NCBI RefSeq assembly: GCF_900104395.1
Contig: NZ_FMXX01000004.1
Reading direction: 5' to 3' (one strand)
DNA from: Fusobacterium_C necrophorum
GTDB taxonomy: Bacteria > Fusobacteriota > Fusobacteriia > Fusobacteriales > Fusobacteriaceae
DNA length: 64,000 nt
Of the stretch, positions 45,222 through 54,432 are shown piece after piece. A program made the translations under genes and the position numbers. Position 1 is the stretch's first letter, and each line of letters opens with the position of its first letter. The notes under the pieces were generated by a model that was not told the origin of the DNA, did no database searches, and was given only the letters and a program-made list of their open reading frames with translations.

Positions 45222-46673
45222 TTATAATCTCTTATCTGTAAAAAATAATGAATCCTTTACTTGACTCATATCTTCCTTCAAAATATATCTTCTCTTATAA
45301 TCATGAAACAATCTTAGAAAAGTTCCACTCAATGCGAGTACAACTGCAATATTCACAAAAGTAGGAATCGCTGTAGTGAAATCTGCAAATAACCACACGG
45401 TTCCTCCTGGCATTCCAATTGTTGTTGCCATAACTACCATAATAAATCCAGGAATCGGATAAAAAATTCTGTAAAATTTTAAAATTCCCGTTTTTAATTT
45501 TGGAGAAGATTTCATCAAATGTCTTAAAATAATTTCGTAGTATGCATACCATCCTGACGAAGTCGTAACTCCAAACAAGAAAATCCCGCAGGCAATAAAG
45601 ATTTTACTTGCCGCTCCCATTCCCGTTTCAAAAGCACTCAAAGTTAAGGTTGCTCCTGTTGCTCCACCTTGCCATACTCCGGTGATAATAATGACAAGGG
45701 CTGTTAAAGTACATACAATCATGGTATCTACAAATACTTCAAAAGCTCCCCACAATCCTTGTTTTACAGGATGATCCGTTTGAGCGGAAGAGTGTATCAT
45801 CGGTGAGCTTCCCCAACCTGCTTCATTACTGAATACAGACCTAGCCATTCCCACTCTCATTACTTGATTAAAAGCTGCTCCTGCAAATCCTCCAACTGCA
45901 GCAGTTCCTGTGAAAGCTCCTTGTAATACTGATACAATGGCTTCTGGAAGATTTCCAATATTTACCAGTATGATGTAAAAGGCTGCTCCTACATAAAAAA
46001 TACACATAAATGGTACTATTTTTCCAGCTAGTTTCCCTAAACTTTTAATTCCTCCAAGAATAAGAATATAATTGATTACAATATAAAGAATGCTGGCATA
46101 GATAATTTTGATACCGAATGCGGCACTGACTGCTTCGGAAACAGTGTAATTTTGTACGGTGATAAAAAATGTTGAAAAAATTCCTCCTCCAAAAATAACA
46201 GCAGGAATAATCCACCATTTATATCCTTTTTCTTTTCCCAGACCTTTTTCCATATAGTAGGTAGGTCCTCCATAAATTTCTCCATTTTCATCTTTCTCTC
46301 GGTAATAGACTCCCAAAGTCACTTCTGCCATTTTTAATATCATTCCGACAAAGGCGGCTATCCAAAGCCAGAAAAGTGCTCCCGGTCCTCCAACTGCTAT
46401 TGCTGTCGCCACTCCTCCTATATTTCCGACTCCAACAGAGCCTCCAATCGCAGTCGCAACTGCATCAAAAGGAGTGATCAAGCCCTCTCCATTTTCCTCT
46501 GCTTTGTTTCCCCTTTTTATAATTTTACAAATAGTCTCTGAAAAGATATGTTTTAAATGAAATAGCTGAAAAAATCCTGTTTTAAAAGTAAAATAAAAAC
46601 CTGTTCCTAAAATAATGACAATAATAGGAAGACCCCATAAAAAATTAACAAACACCTCAAAATACTCCAACAT
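45222..46673 (-). CDS. Na+/alanine (or glycine)-type symporter, AGCS family
   Basis: 483-residue inner-membrane carrier with about 10-11 helices. AGCS signatures: TGFYFTFKTGFFQL, GEGLITPFDAVATAIGGSVGVGNIGG near 60-85, GGPGALFWLW, and RVGMARSVFSNEAGWGSSPM. The family uses sodium to import alanine or glycine. It lies 28 bases downstream of the gamma-glutamyl hydrolase gene in a three-gene operon, so the cargo may relate to the amide cleaved by that enzyme. Confidence 0.94.
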   Translation of the reverse strand: MLEYFEVFVNFLWGLPIIVIILGTGFYFTFKTGFFQLFHLKHIFSETICKIIKRGNKAEENGEGLITPFDAVATAIGGSVGVGNIGGVATAIAVGGPGALFWLWIAAFVGMILKMAEVTLGVYYREKDENGEIYGGPTYYMEKGLGKEKGYKWWIIPAVIFGGGIFSTFFITVQNYTVSEAVSAAFGIKIIYASILYIVINYILILGGIKSLGKLAGKIVPFMCIFYVGAAFYIILVNIGNLPEAIVSVLQGAFTGTAAVGGFAGAAFNQVMRVGMARSVFSNEAGWGSSPMIHSSAQTDHPVKQGLWGAFEVFVDTMIVCTLTALVIIITGVWQGGATGATLTLSAFETGMGAASKIFIACGIFLFGVTTSSGWYAYYEIILRHLMKSSPKLKTGILKFYRIFYPIPGFIMVVMATTIGMPGGTVWLFADFTTAIPTFVNIAVVLALSGTFLRLFHDYKRRYILKEDMSQVKDSLFFTDKRL

Positions 46674-46701
46674 CCCCTCATCTCCCTTTTTCCTTTCTAA
46701 A

Positions 46702-47433
46702 TTATTCTTTCACACTACAAGCCTCCACAAAGCTCTCAAATATTTTTTTCATCTCTGTACTTCCTCTCGCAGTCATCATCTCAGGATGCCATTGAATCCC
46801 ATACAAAAATTTATGTGTTTTCATCTGAAATGCTTCAATCACTCCGTCATTTGTTTGAGCGATAGGAGTTAATCCCTCTCCTAATCTATCAATTACTTGA
46901 TGATGAAAAGAATTCGTACCAATTTTTTCTCCATACAATTCAAACAGAATATTATCTTTTTCTATAATATTTACCTGATGGGTAATCAATTCCGGATACA
47001 TTTCTTGTCTATGCTGTAACATTTCCTTTGCATAATATCTCAAATCCTGAAACAAACTCCCTTGAAAATAAACATTTAATAACTGATGTCCTCTGCAAAT
47101 TCCTAAAATAGGTTTTCCTGTTTTCAAAAATTCTTCTACAACTATCATTTCATAGTAATCTCTTTCAGGAGATACTAAATGAATCCCCTGTTTAAAATCC
47201 TGTCCATATAAAAAGGGATTTAAATCAGGTCCCCCGGATAGCAACAATCCGTCCAAAAGACATAATTGCTCCTGAATAATCTCTCTATCCTCTGTCACAG
47301 GAATGACAAGCGGAATGCCTCCCCCTGCCACAACTCCCTTTGTATAATCAATACTCACGGTTGTGCGATGATAATTTTTCAACCCCTCTTCTTTTTCATA
47401 AGAAGAAGTTATCCCAATAATTGGTCTTTTCAT
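46702..47433 (-). CDS. Class I glutamine-amidotransferase-like hydrolase (C26, PuuD-type gamma-glutamyl hydrolase)
   Basis: 243 residues from the ATG at 47433, with AGGAGGAAGG upstream; the frame open to 47496 covers the preceding small gene and is rejected. The nucleophile elbow GICRGHQLLNVYFQG holds the catalytic Cys, and YGIQWHPEM supplies His and Glu. The family cleaves gamma-glutamyl amides such as gamma-glutamyl-GABA. No other putrescine-pathway gene is nearby, so the substrate is open. Confidence 0.9.
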   Translation of the reverse strand: MKRPIIGITSSYEKEEGLKNYHRTTVSIDYTKGVVAGGGIPLVIPVTEDREIIQEQLCLLDGLLLSGGPDLNPFLYGQDFKQGIHLVSPERDYYEMIVVEEFLKTGKPILGICRGHQLLNVYFQGSLFQDLRYYAKEMLQHRQEMYPELITHQVNIIEKDNILFELYGEKIGTNSFHHQVIDRLGEGLTPIAQTNDGVIEAFQMKTHKFLYGIQWHPEMMTARGSTEMKKIFESFVEACSVKE

Positions 47434-47444
47434 CTTCCTTCCTC

Positions 47445-47570
47445 CTATAAGAAATTTACAGTTCCAAATCCAATCGGTAAATCTAAGATGACCCAAACCC
47501 CTAAAAATATTAAACTACTCACTAAAGTAACAGCAACTTTAGCCAAAAATCCTTTTTGCTTGTCCTCCAT
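47445..47570 (-). CDS. 41-aa single-helix membrane protein of unknown function
   Basis: Starts MEDKQKGFLAKVAVTLVSSL and continues through a hydrophobic helix (about residues 10-30) to a short LPIGFGTVNFL tail. GGGAGGG sits about 5 bases before the ATG; its TAG overlaps the ribosome site of the hydrolase gene. It is the first gene after the promoter/operator at 47625-47669, so it is almost certainly translated. It could be an accessory subunit of the symporter encoded two genes on, like the small subunits of some NSS transporters, but no family was recognised. Confidence 0.75.
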   Translation of the reverse strand: MEDKQKGFLAKVAVTLVSSLIFLGVWVILDLPIGFGTVNFL

Positions 47571-47624
47571 ACTGTCCCTCCCTTTTTCATAATTTTTTTA
47601 AACATACTAAATGCATTCAATCTT

Positions 47625-47669
47625 TTGTAGTCTTTACTACAATATATTTTATTTATGTAGTTTTGTCAA
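47625..47669 (-). promoter_or_regulatory. Promoter with operator palindrome for the small protein-hydrolase-symporter operon
   Basis: Minus strand: -35 TTGACA at 47664-47669, 17-bp spacer, -10 TATATT at 47641-47646. Immediately downstream, touching the -10, is a palindrome TTGTAGT-N4-ACTACAA (47625-47642). A further ACTACA half-site lies in the spacer. The layout fits a repressor site; the adjacent RpiR-type regulator is the obvious candidate. Confidence 0.8.
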
Positions 47670-47672
47670 CAT

Positions 47673-47767
47673 TAAAAAATGAGTAAAGTACTCTTTAGGA
47701 CTTATTATCTATAAATTGAATTATATAATATATCCAATTTATTTATTTCCTAAAATACTTTACTCAT
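47673..47767 (-). terminator. Large three-part hairpin with T-run after the rpiR-like gene
   Basis: Nested arms: 12 bp (47679-47690 with 47756-47767), 7 bp (47694-47700 with 47748-47754) and 8 bp (47711-47718 with 47735-47742). They form one long stem-loop of about 89 bases, followed on the minus strand by six T. It is probably a terminator, but much larger than the others here. Confidence 0.7.
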
Positions 47768-47789
47768 CTATAGATCTTCCTATATACAA

Positions 47790-48641
47790 TTATTCTTCTT
47801 CCGAAATAAAGAGAAAATCCTTTACTAGGCTATTCTTTTTCAATTCCGTAAAAATACTCTCTTTATTTTTTTCAAAAATAGCGGTTAACATAATATTACA
47901 TAGTTCCATTGGAACCATGTAAGAGTTAAAAAATCCATCATTTTCTACAAAAGTTTCCAAAACCATGTCACTTAAAAAACTAATTTCAGAAAACGAATTA
48001 CTTGTCACGGTAATAATTTTTGCCCCCTGTTCTTTTGCCAATGTGATAGATTTTACTTCATCATTTAAAAATCTTGGAAAAGAGAACAACATGACAATAT
48101 CTTTTTTGGTAATATGAGAAAAGGCTTCATACAAACCTAACCCTCCCTCATTGATACATTCTGTATTGAATCCCAATCTTTTCATATGCCAAAACATAAA
48201 TTGAGAAATGGCTCTACTTGATCCTATTCCTAGAAAATAAATTTTGTTAGCCTTACTCATCCAATTCACAACAGTTTCTATTTGTTCAAAATCTATATGT
48301 AACAAAAATTCTTTAATATTCTCCAAATCTGAGTTTACTATTTTATTGACAATATCATTTTGAGAATGAAAATTATCCCAATTTTTTACCATTCTGTCAT
48401 TAGGAGTGATAGTACTGAAGCCTGAAGCAATGTAATTTTTCAAGTCACTGAATTTTTGAAAGCCCAAAGCCTTAGAAAATCTTAAAATAGATGCGTCACT
48501 TACCCCGATTTCTTTCCCCAATTCTAAAGCAGACAACATCATTACTTTTTTTGGATTTTTTACAAAATATTCCGCTATTTTTTTCTCTCCTTTCGTGAGA
48601 GTATTGTAATGTTCCTTGTAAAATTGATTCAGTTTATTCAT
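47790..48641 (-). CDS. RpiR-family transcriptional regulator (HTH plus SIS domain)
   Basis: 283 residues. The N-terminal HTH_6 region (about 1-77) shows LTKGEKKIAEYFVKNP and VSDASILRFSKALGF. The C-terminal SIS domain (about 125-260) shows KIYFLGIGSSRAISQFM and a serine-rich ligand loop; it normally binds phosphosugars. It reads toward the symporter operon and lies just upstream of that operon's operator, so local control is likely. The ligand is unknown; MurR-like ligands are one possibility. Confidence 0.9.
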   Translation of the reverse strand: MNKLNQFYKEHYNTLTKGEKKIAEYFVKNPKKVMMLSALELGKEIGVSDASILRFSKALGFQKFSDLKNYIASGFSTITPNDRMVKNWDNFHSQNDIVNKIVNSDLENIKEFLLHIDFEQIETVVNWMSKANKIYFLGIGSSRAISQFMFWHMKRLGFNTECINEGGLGLYEAFSHITKKDIVMLFSFPRFLNDEVKSITLAKEQGAKIITVTSNSFSEISFLSDMVLETFVENDGFFNSYMVPMELCNIMLTAIFEKNKESIFTELKKNSLVKDFLFISEEE

Positions 48642-48680
48642 CTCGTACCAACCTCTTCTCTTTCATCTATCCGCTGATTT

Positions 48681-49268
48681 TTATCTGAAATCCCTATGCT
48701 TCCTCCAAAATTCTTGAAATTTCTTTAATGCTTCCGCTCGATGACTGATTTGGTTTTTCACTTCCGGCATTTCCGCCAAAGTCTTTCCATATTCTTTTAC
48801 ATAGAAGTAAGGGTCATAGCCAAAACCGAAGTCTCCTCGTCTCTCATCAATAATTTCCCCTTCCACTTCTCCTCGAAATGAGAATACTTCCCCATTTGGT
48901 TTTGCAAAGCTGATTACAGAAACAAATTTTGCCCTTCTGTTTTCAATTCCTTGTAAATTTCGAAGCAATTTTTGATTATTTGCCTCATCCGTTCCTTCTT
49001 CCGAGTATCTGGCAGAATACACTCCCGGAGCTCCTCCCAAAGCATCTACACAAAGTCCGGAATCATCAGCAATTGTCATCATATTTAAGTGCTTTGCAAT
49101 TTCTAAGGCCTTTTTTTGAGAATTTTCCTCAAATGTTTTCCCGTCCTCTACTACTTCCGGAATGGAAATTCCATCTAAAATGGAATAAATCTCCAATTCC
49201 TTTCCCTGAAAAATTGCCTTGATTTCTTCAATTTTATGCTTATTTCCTGTTGCTAAAAATAATTTCAT
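48681..49268 (-). CDS. rdgB: XTP/dITP diphosphatase (RdgB/HAM1)
   Basis: House-cleaning pyrophosphatase that removes inosine and xanthosine triphosphates. It has 195 residues: LATGNKHKIEEIKAIF at the N-terminus, ADDSGLCVDALGGAPGVYSARY near 68-90, FGFGYDPYF, and the SHRAEALKKF end. It overlaps the end of rph by 29 bases, the common rph-rdgB arrangement. Confidence 0.96.
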   Translation of the reverse strand: MKLFLATGNKHKIEEIKAIFQGKELEIYSILDGISIPEVVEDGKTFEENSQKKALEIAKHLNMMTIADDSGLCVDALGGAPGVYSARYSEEGTDEANNQKLLRNLQGIENRRAKFVSVISFAKPNGEVFSFRGEVEGEIIDERRGDFGFGYDPYFYVKEYGKTLAEMPEVKNQISHRAEALKKFQEFWRKHRDFR

Positions 49269-49989
49269 AGTCCTCTCCTAATACTTCTTTCTGTTTTTCC
49301 AACAACTGATGAATTCCAATTTCAGCCATATCCAACAAGGCATTCAATTCTTTTCGGCAAAAGGTTGCCTCTTCTCCTGTTCCCTGTACTTCGATATACT
49401 CACCCAAATCATTTTGAATGACATTCATATCCACTTCTGCAGAAGAATCTTCCTCATAATTCAAATCCAGTAAAATACTATTTTCATGCTTCCCGACACT
49501 CACGGCAGCAACTCTGGAAAGGACAGGGCTCTCTGTAAGTATTCCTTCCTTCAGTAATTTTGCAACTGCAATTGCCATAGCGATAAAAGAACCTGTAATT
49601 GATGCCGTTCTGGTTCCTCCGTCCGCCTGAATGACATCACAATCCAAAGTAATGGTTCTCTCTCCCAATTTTTCCAAATCAACCGAAGAACGTAAAGCTC
49701 TCCCAATCAATCTTTGAATTTCCATCGTTCTACCGGATAACTTTCCTTTGACTGCTTCTCTTTGAGTTCGCTCTCCCGTTGCTCTTGGTATCATGCAATA
49801 TTCCGCCGTTAACCAACCTTTTCCTGTATTTTTTAAAAAAGATGGAACCTTTTCACTCACACTGGCTGTACAAATAATCTTGGTATTCCCGGATTCTATC
49901 AGTACGGAACCCTCCGCATGCATATTAAAATCCCTTGTCATTTTAATTTCTCTCAATTGATTTTCTCTTCTTCCATCCAATCTTTCCAC
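49240..49989 (-). CDS. rph: Ribonuclease PH
   Basis: Phosphorolytic 3' exoribonuclease for tRNA 3'-end trimming. It has 249 residues. RxDGRRENQLREI at the N-terminus, CTASVSEKVPSFLK, GWLTAEYCMIPRAT and the DCDVIQADGGTRTASITG active-site stretch are all conserved. It starts at the last base of the msbA-like gene stop, so coupling to the lipid A exporter gene is likely. Confidence 0.97.
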   Translation of the reverse strand: MERLDGRRENQLREIKMTRDFNMHAEGSVLIESGNTKIICTASVSEKVPSFLKNTGKGWLTAEYCMIPRATGERTQREAVKGKLSGRTMEIQRLIGRALRSSVDLEKLGERTITLDCDVIQADGGTRTASITGSFIAMAIAVAKLLKEGILTESPVLSRVAAVSVGKHENSILLDLNYEEDSSAEVDMNVIQNDLGEYIEVQGTGEEATFCRKELNALLDMAEIGIHQLLEKQKEVLGEDYEIIFSNRK

Positions 49990-51758
49990 TATTTTTCCTC
50001 CATTTTCTTCTGAAACTGTATATGATACAAATGTTCATACAGTCCTTTTTTCTCCAACAGCTCTCTATGATTTCCTACTTCTTTGATTTTTCCATTTTCC
50101 ATGACGACAATTTTATCCGCGTGAACAATAGTAGACAAACGGTGGGCAATGACAAAGGTCGTTCTTCCCTTCATCAACTGATCCAAAGCTTCTTGCACCA
50201 ATTTTTCAGATTCCGTATCCAAAGCAGAAGTTGCCTCGTCTAAAATCATAATTTGTGGATTCTGAATAAGAGCCCTTGCAATCGCTATTCTTTGTTTTTG
50301 TCCTCCCGATAAACGAGTTCCACGTTCTCCTACTTCCGTTTCAAATTTTTCTGGTAATTCCATAATAAACTCATAGGCATTTGCCATTTTTGCAGCTTTT
50401 TCAATCTCAGCCTGCGTGACACTTTCTTTTCCAAAAGCAATATTCTCCGCAATACTTCCACTGAACAAAAAACTTTCCTGAGGCACAACCCCAATATAGT
50501 TTCGAAATTCCGAAAGAGGAATGGATTGACTGTCCAAACCATTGATCTTAATTTTTCCTGAAACGATATCATAGAAACGAGCAAGCAAATTTACCAAAGT
50601 ACTTTTTCCGCTACCGCTCTTTCCAACCAAAGCAACCACTTCTCCTGCTTTCACAGAAAGATTTATATTTTCCAAGACCTTCTCTTCGCTTTCCGGATAC
50701 GAAAAAGATACATTTTCGATCTCAATTTTTTCGACTTCACCGCAAAGATGTTTTTCTTCCCCCGTAAATTCCTGCTCTATTTTTTCTTCTAAGATTTCCA
50801 ATACTCTGTCCGCTGATGGAATAGATTCCTGCAATTCATTATTTTTGGCAACCAATCGCTTCAAAGGTTGTTGCATCAATCCCAAAGCCGTCACAAAAGA
50901 GACCAAATCTCCTGAAGTAATATCTTTGGTCACAATAATTTTATATCCGCCATATAGAGCAACCAAAATAATCATTAAGGTTGTAATCAACTCATTGATA
51001 GGGGATACCTTTGCCTTAATCTTTGCAGTCCGAAAAGATTTTTGAAATTCTTCATAGCTGATTTTTTCATATTTTGAAACCATAATTTTCATCGCATTAA
51101 AGGCTTTTACTACAAAAATTCCGGACAAGCTTTCTTGGGTAAAGGCCGTAATAGCCCCCGCCATATCTTGACGTACTCTTCCGGACTTTCTGATTTTTTT
51201 TGTGTACTTTCTAACAATTTGTAAAATCAAAGGCAACACAATTAAAGAAATCAAAGCTAAGATATAGTCCACTTGAAACATTCGAACAATCAATACAAAA
51301 GTAGTTAAAAATTCCTTGAACATTTCAAAGATAATAAATCCGATTCTTCCCAAAGTGGAAGTATCTCCGGAAAGTCTTGCCATAATATCCCCTAATTTAT
51401 TTGTTTTATAATAATGTAAGGGAAGCTTCTGTAAATGCTTAAAAATGTCCACTTTAATATCCCGTTTTATCACTTCCGTAATATAACCCGAACCGATATC
51501 CGCATAGTAAACAGCAACCACCTTTACCAAAGTGCAAAAAAACATTCCTCCCAAGACAAGAAACAACATATTTTTTTCCTGCTTTACCAACACGTCATCA
51601 ATTAAATATTTACTTAACCATGCCGGTATTGCGCTCATCGCAGATGCCAAAGCCGACAGTAACACGACTGCCAACATTTGCCATTTATATTGCATACTGT
51701 AGTGCAAAAAAGTCCCTAATGATTTATTTTTCAATGGATTCCAAGATATTTTTTTCAT
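49989..51758 (-). CDS. MsbA-type lipid A/multidrug ABC exporter
   Basis: 589-residue half-transporter: six N-terminal membrane helices (about 25-310), then an ATPase with Walker A GKSGSGKSTL, signature LSGGQKQRIAIARAL and Walker B IMILDEATSALD. Its place directly after lpxB (4-base overlap) in the lipid A operon supports an MsbA role, flipping core-lipid A across the inner membrane; as an isolated sequence it would only be called a multidrug-type exporter. Confidence 0.88.
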   Translation of the reverse strand: MKKISWNPLKNKSLGTFLHYSMQYKWQMLAVVLLSALASAMSAIPAWLSKYLIDDVLVKQEKNMLFLVLGGMFFCTLVKVVAVYYADIGSGYITEVIKRDIKVDIFKHLQKLPLHYYKTNKLGDIMARLSGDTSTLGRIGFIIFEMFKEFLTTFVLIVRMFQVDYILALISLIVLPLILQIVRKYTKKIRKSGRVRQDMAGAITAFTQESLSGIFVVKAFNAMKIMVSKYEKISYEEFQKSFRTAKIKAKVSPINELITTLMIILVALYGGYKIIVTKDITSGDLVSFVTALGLMQQPLKRLVAKNNELQESIPSADRVLEILEEKIEQEFTGEEKHLCGEVEKIEIENVSFSYPESEEKVLENINLSVKAGEVVALVGKSGSGKSTLVNLLARFYDIVSGKIKINGLDSQSIPLSEFRNYIGVVPQESFLFSGSIAENIAFGKESVTQAEIEKAAKMANAYEFIMELPEKFETEVGERGTRLSGGQKQRIAIARALIQNPQIMILDEATSALDTESEKLVQEALDQLMKGRTTFVIAHRLSTIVHADKIVVMENGKIKEVGNHRELLEKKGLYEHLYHIQFQKKMEEK

Positions 51759-52828
51759 TTCTCTCCCTCAAGTAAAAAATCTGCATATTGTTCTATAATT
51801 CTTACTCCTGACAATTTTTCTCTCACTGCCCGCAATTTTTTCTTCCACAGTTCAGGTTTATTTTCTATCTCCTGTAGAGAATTTTCAATATTTACTACAT
51901 TACAATCTTTCTGTATCAATTCCGGAAAAACTTCTTCCTCTAAGCTGATGTTCGGTAATGAAATGTAGCCTACCTTTAAAAGATATTTTGCGATGAAATA
52001 GTTAAAAATGGTGGTTTTATACACAACCACAGTCGGAACATCCAAAAGAGCCAATTCCAAAGTGACTGTTCCGGAAACAGCCACTGCACAGGAGCAGTTT
52101 TCTACCACTTTCGTCAGTTCCTTCTCAAAGACCATCTCTAAATTCGAAAAATCTTTCATTTCCTTTGGTAAATAAGCAAGAGCTTCCTGATTGACAAGTT
52201 TTAGTAAAAAACATTTTTCCGGATTTCTCCGAATTAAATCTTGATACACTTGAACTATGGATAGGATTTCCTGCTTTCTGCTCCCGGGTAATAATAAAAT
52301 CTTATCCCCTTCTTTTTCTCTAGGAGGACAGGTCTCCACTAAGGGATTTCCAAAATAATGAACTTTCACTCCCTCTTTCTGATAAAAATCTACTTCCCAA
52401 GGAAAAATAACCATAATTTCATCCGCCAATCGTAAAGTATGAATTCGTCTCTTTCCCCACACCCATAATTTTGGCGGAATGTAATAATATACTTTTACCT
52501 GTGGGCACCTCTCTTTTAAAGCTTTCAAAAATTTTAAATGAAATCCTCCATAATCAATTAATAGCACTTTTTCAATCTTTTCTTCTTCTATAAATTGAAG
52601 ATAGATTTTCATTTTTTCTTTCAAATTGTTATATTTTTTGAAAGCTTCTAAAAAACCCATAACAGCCAATTCTCGAATATCTTCTAAAATGGTGACTCCC
52701 GCCTCTTGACTGTGATGACCTGCTACACCATATAATTCACAATCCGGATATTTTTTTCGAATGACCCGAACTAAATAAGAAAGATGCAAATCTCCGGATA
52801 CTTCGCCGGTTGAAACAAAAATTTTCAT
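51755..52828 (-). CDS. lpxB: Lipid-A-disaccharide synthase
   Basis: GT19 enzyme that joins UDP-diacylglucosamine and lipid X to form the lipid A disaccharide at the inner membrane. It has 357 residues. FVSTGEVSGDLHLSYLV at the N-terminus, GFLEAFKK, YYIPPKLWVWGKRR and LLLPGSRKQEI are family motifs. It follows lpxI by 10 bases, the order in which the enzymes act. Confidence 0.96.
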   Translation of the reverse strand: MKIFVSTGEVSGDLHLSYLVRVIRKKYPDCELYGVAGHHSQEAGVTILEDIRELAVMGFLEAFKKYNNLKEKMKIYLQFIEEEKIEKVLLIDYGGFHLKFLKALKERCPQVKVYYYIPPKLWVWGKRRIHTLRLADEIMVIFPWEVDFYQKEGVKVHYFGNPLVETCPPREKEGDKILLLPGSRKQEILSIVQVYQDLIRRNPEKCFLLKLVNQEALAYLPKEMKDFSNLEMVFEKELTKVVENCSCAVAVSGTVTLELALLDVPTVVVYKTTIFNYFIAKYLLKVGYISLPNISLEEEVFPELIQKDCNVVNIENSLQEIENKPELWKKKLRAVREKLSGVRIIEQYADFLLEGEK

Positions 52829-52838
52829 AAGAACTCTC

Positions 52839-53642
52839 CTACACCTTTTTTCCTATCAAAAAAATACCATGCTTATTCGCAAGAGAAATAGCTTCTTCTC
52901 TTTCTAAAAAAAACATTTTATTTGCTTCCATGACAATTCCCTTTGCTCCAATTTCGATCGCTCTACGAAGGGTCTCCACTCCCACGGTAGGAATGTCCAC
53001 TCTCATATCTTGTTTCGGTCTGGCCATTTTTATAATAATACAATTCTTCCCCGCCAATTCTCCTGCACGAAGAATGGCTCGATCCGTTCCCTCCATTCCT
53101 TCCAAAGCCACTACGGCTTCTTCTTTTACAATGACGGTTTGTCCTATATCCAAACTTGTCAACATTTTTGCAGCTTCTATTCCCAATTGAATACTTCTGT
53201 CATCTTCCTTCTTCGGCATTTCTTCCGTGTAACATTTCTCTTCCACCATATAGGAAGAAAGAAGATAATTTTGAGAAAGGACTCTGATTCCATTCAATTT
53301 TAAAAAGGAAATAATGGCAAACAACAGAGTTTCATCTTTTCTATTCGGCAACATTTTTAAAATTTCCTGCCCGTAATAATCCAAATCTAAGTTTTGAAAT
53401 AGGATACTTTTCTCTACTTTTCCCAATAAAATTAATTTTTTGACACCATAAAAAGAGAAATATTTTACAATTTCTCCCAGATGCCCAATATGAAAAGATT
53501 GAAAATGTTCCATCTCTTTGATTTCTTTTTCAATGCTGTCAAACAAACCGACAGGATATAAATCATAGCCCCGCTTTTTTGCCTCTTTCATAAAATAAAG
53601 TGGGAATTTTCCATTCCCAACAATAATTCCTATTTTTTCCAT
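52839..53642 (-). CDS. lpxI: UDP-2,3-diacylglucosamine pyrophosphatase LpxI
   Basis: Makes lipid X from UDP-diacylglucosamine, replacing LpxH. It has 267 residues. IGIIVGNGKFPLYFMKEAKKRGY at the start is the DUF1009/LpxI signature, and the C-terminal domain has KMARPKQDMRVDIPTVGVET. Position between lpxA and lpxB matches LpxI operons in other phyla. Its ATG shares a base with the lpxA stop (TAATG). Confidence 0.95.
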   Translation of the reverse strand: MEKIGIIVGNGKFPLYFMKEAKKRGYDLYPVGLFDSIEKEIKEMEHFQSFHIGHLGEIVKYFSFYGVKKLILLGKVEKSILFQNLDLDYYGQEILKMLPNRKDETLLFAIISFLKLNGIRVLSQNYLLSSYMVEEKCYTEEMPKKEDDRSIQLGIEAAKMLTSLDIGQTVIVKEEAVVALEGMEGTDRAILRAGELAGKNCIIIKMARPKQDMRVDIPTVGVETLRRAIEIGAKGIVMEANKMFFLEREEAISLANKHGIFLIGKKV

Positions 53643-54415
53643 TAACGTGCAATTCCTCTTTCACTCTTTCGAATAAATTCCAATAGATAGGCTACATTTT
53701 TGTCACTTCCAAATTGCTCTTCCGCCTTTGCCAATGCCTCCTTCAAAGGTAAACCTTTTCTAAAAATAATACGATAGACCTTTTTTAAATTGGAAAGATC
53801 TTCGTCAGAAAAACCTCGCCTACGCAATCCAACCGTATTTAAGCCTCGAACAACCGCCTTATTTCCCTCTGCCAAAACAAAAGGACAGATATCCTGATTG
53901 ATAGCACTTGCTCCCCCAATCATCACATAGGAACCGATATGGGTAAACTGATGAACCGGAGTCAATCCTCCAATAATTGCATAGCTATCCACGACAACAT
54001 GGCCCGCCAAAGTCACATTATTCGCTAAAATACATTCGTCTCCCACAATCACATCATGGGCAATATGAACATAAGCCATCAGTAAATTTCCACTTCCTAT
54101 CCTTGTTTCCCAACGATCATCCGTTCCTCGATGAATCGTTACAAATTCACGAATGGAATTTCGATTTCCAATGATAGTCTTGGTAGACTCTCCTCGATAT
54201 TTTAAATCTTGAGACGCTTTTCCAATGGAAACAAAAGAATAAATGGTATTTTCTTCCCCAATTTCTGTAATTCCCTCTACTACGACATGGGACTGTAAAA
54301 CTGTGTTCTTTCCTATTTTTACATCTTTTCCTACAATACAATAGGGACCAATTTTTACTCCATCCTCTAAGATAGCACCCTCTTCTATAATAGCAGTACT
54401 GTGAATCTCAACCAT
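53642..54415 (-). CDS. lpxA: UDP-N-acetylglucosamine O-acyltransferase
   Basis: First acyltransferase of lipid A synthesis. It has 257 residues: a left-handed beta helix of hexapeptide repeats (about 1-190) and a C-terminal helical part (GFSDEDLSNLKKVYRIIF). The catalytic His lies in YVHIAHDVIVG. It is 17 bases after fabZ, a gene pair common in Gram-negative bacteria, where the two enzymes draw on the same hydroxyacyl-ACP pool. Confidence 0.96.
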   Translation of the reverse strand: MVEIHSTAIIEEGAILEDGVKIGPYCIVGKDVKIGKNTVLQSHVVVEGITEIGEENTIYSFVSIGKASQDLKYRGESTKTIIGNRNSIREFVTIHRGTDDRWETRIGSGNLLMAYVHIAHDVIVGDECILANNVTLAGHVVVDSYAIIGGLTPVHQFTHIGSYVMIGGASAINQDICPFVLAEGNKAVVRGLNTVGLRRRGFSDEDLSNLKKVYRIIFRKGLPLKEALAKAEEQFGSDKNVAYLLEFIRKSERGIAR

Positions 54416-54432
54416 GACGATCTCCCTCTTCT

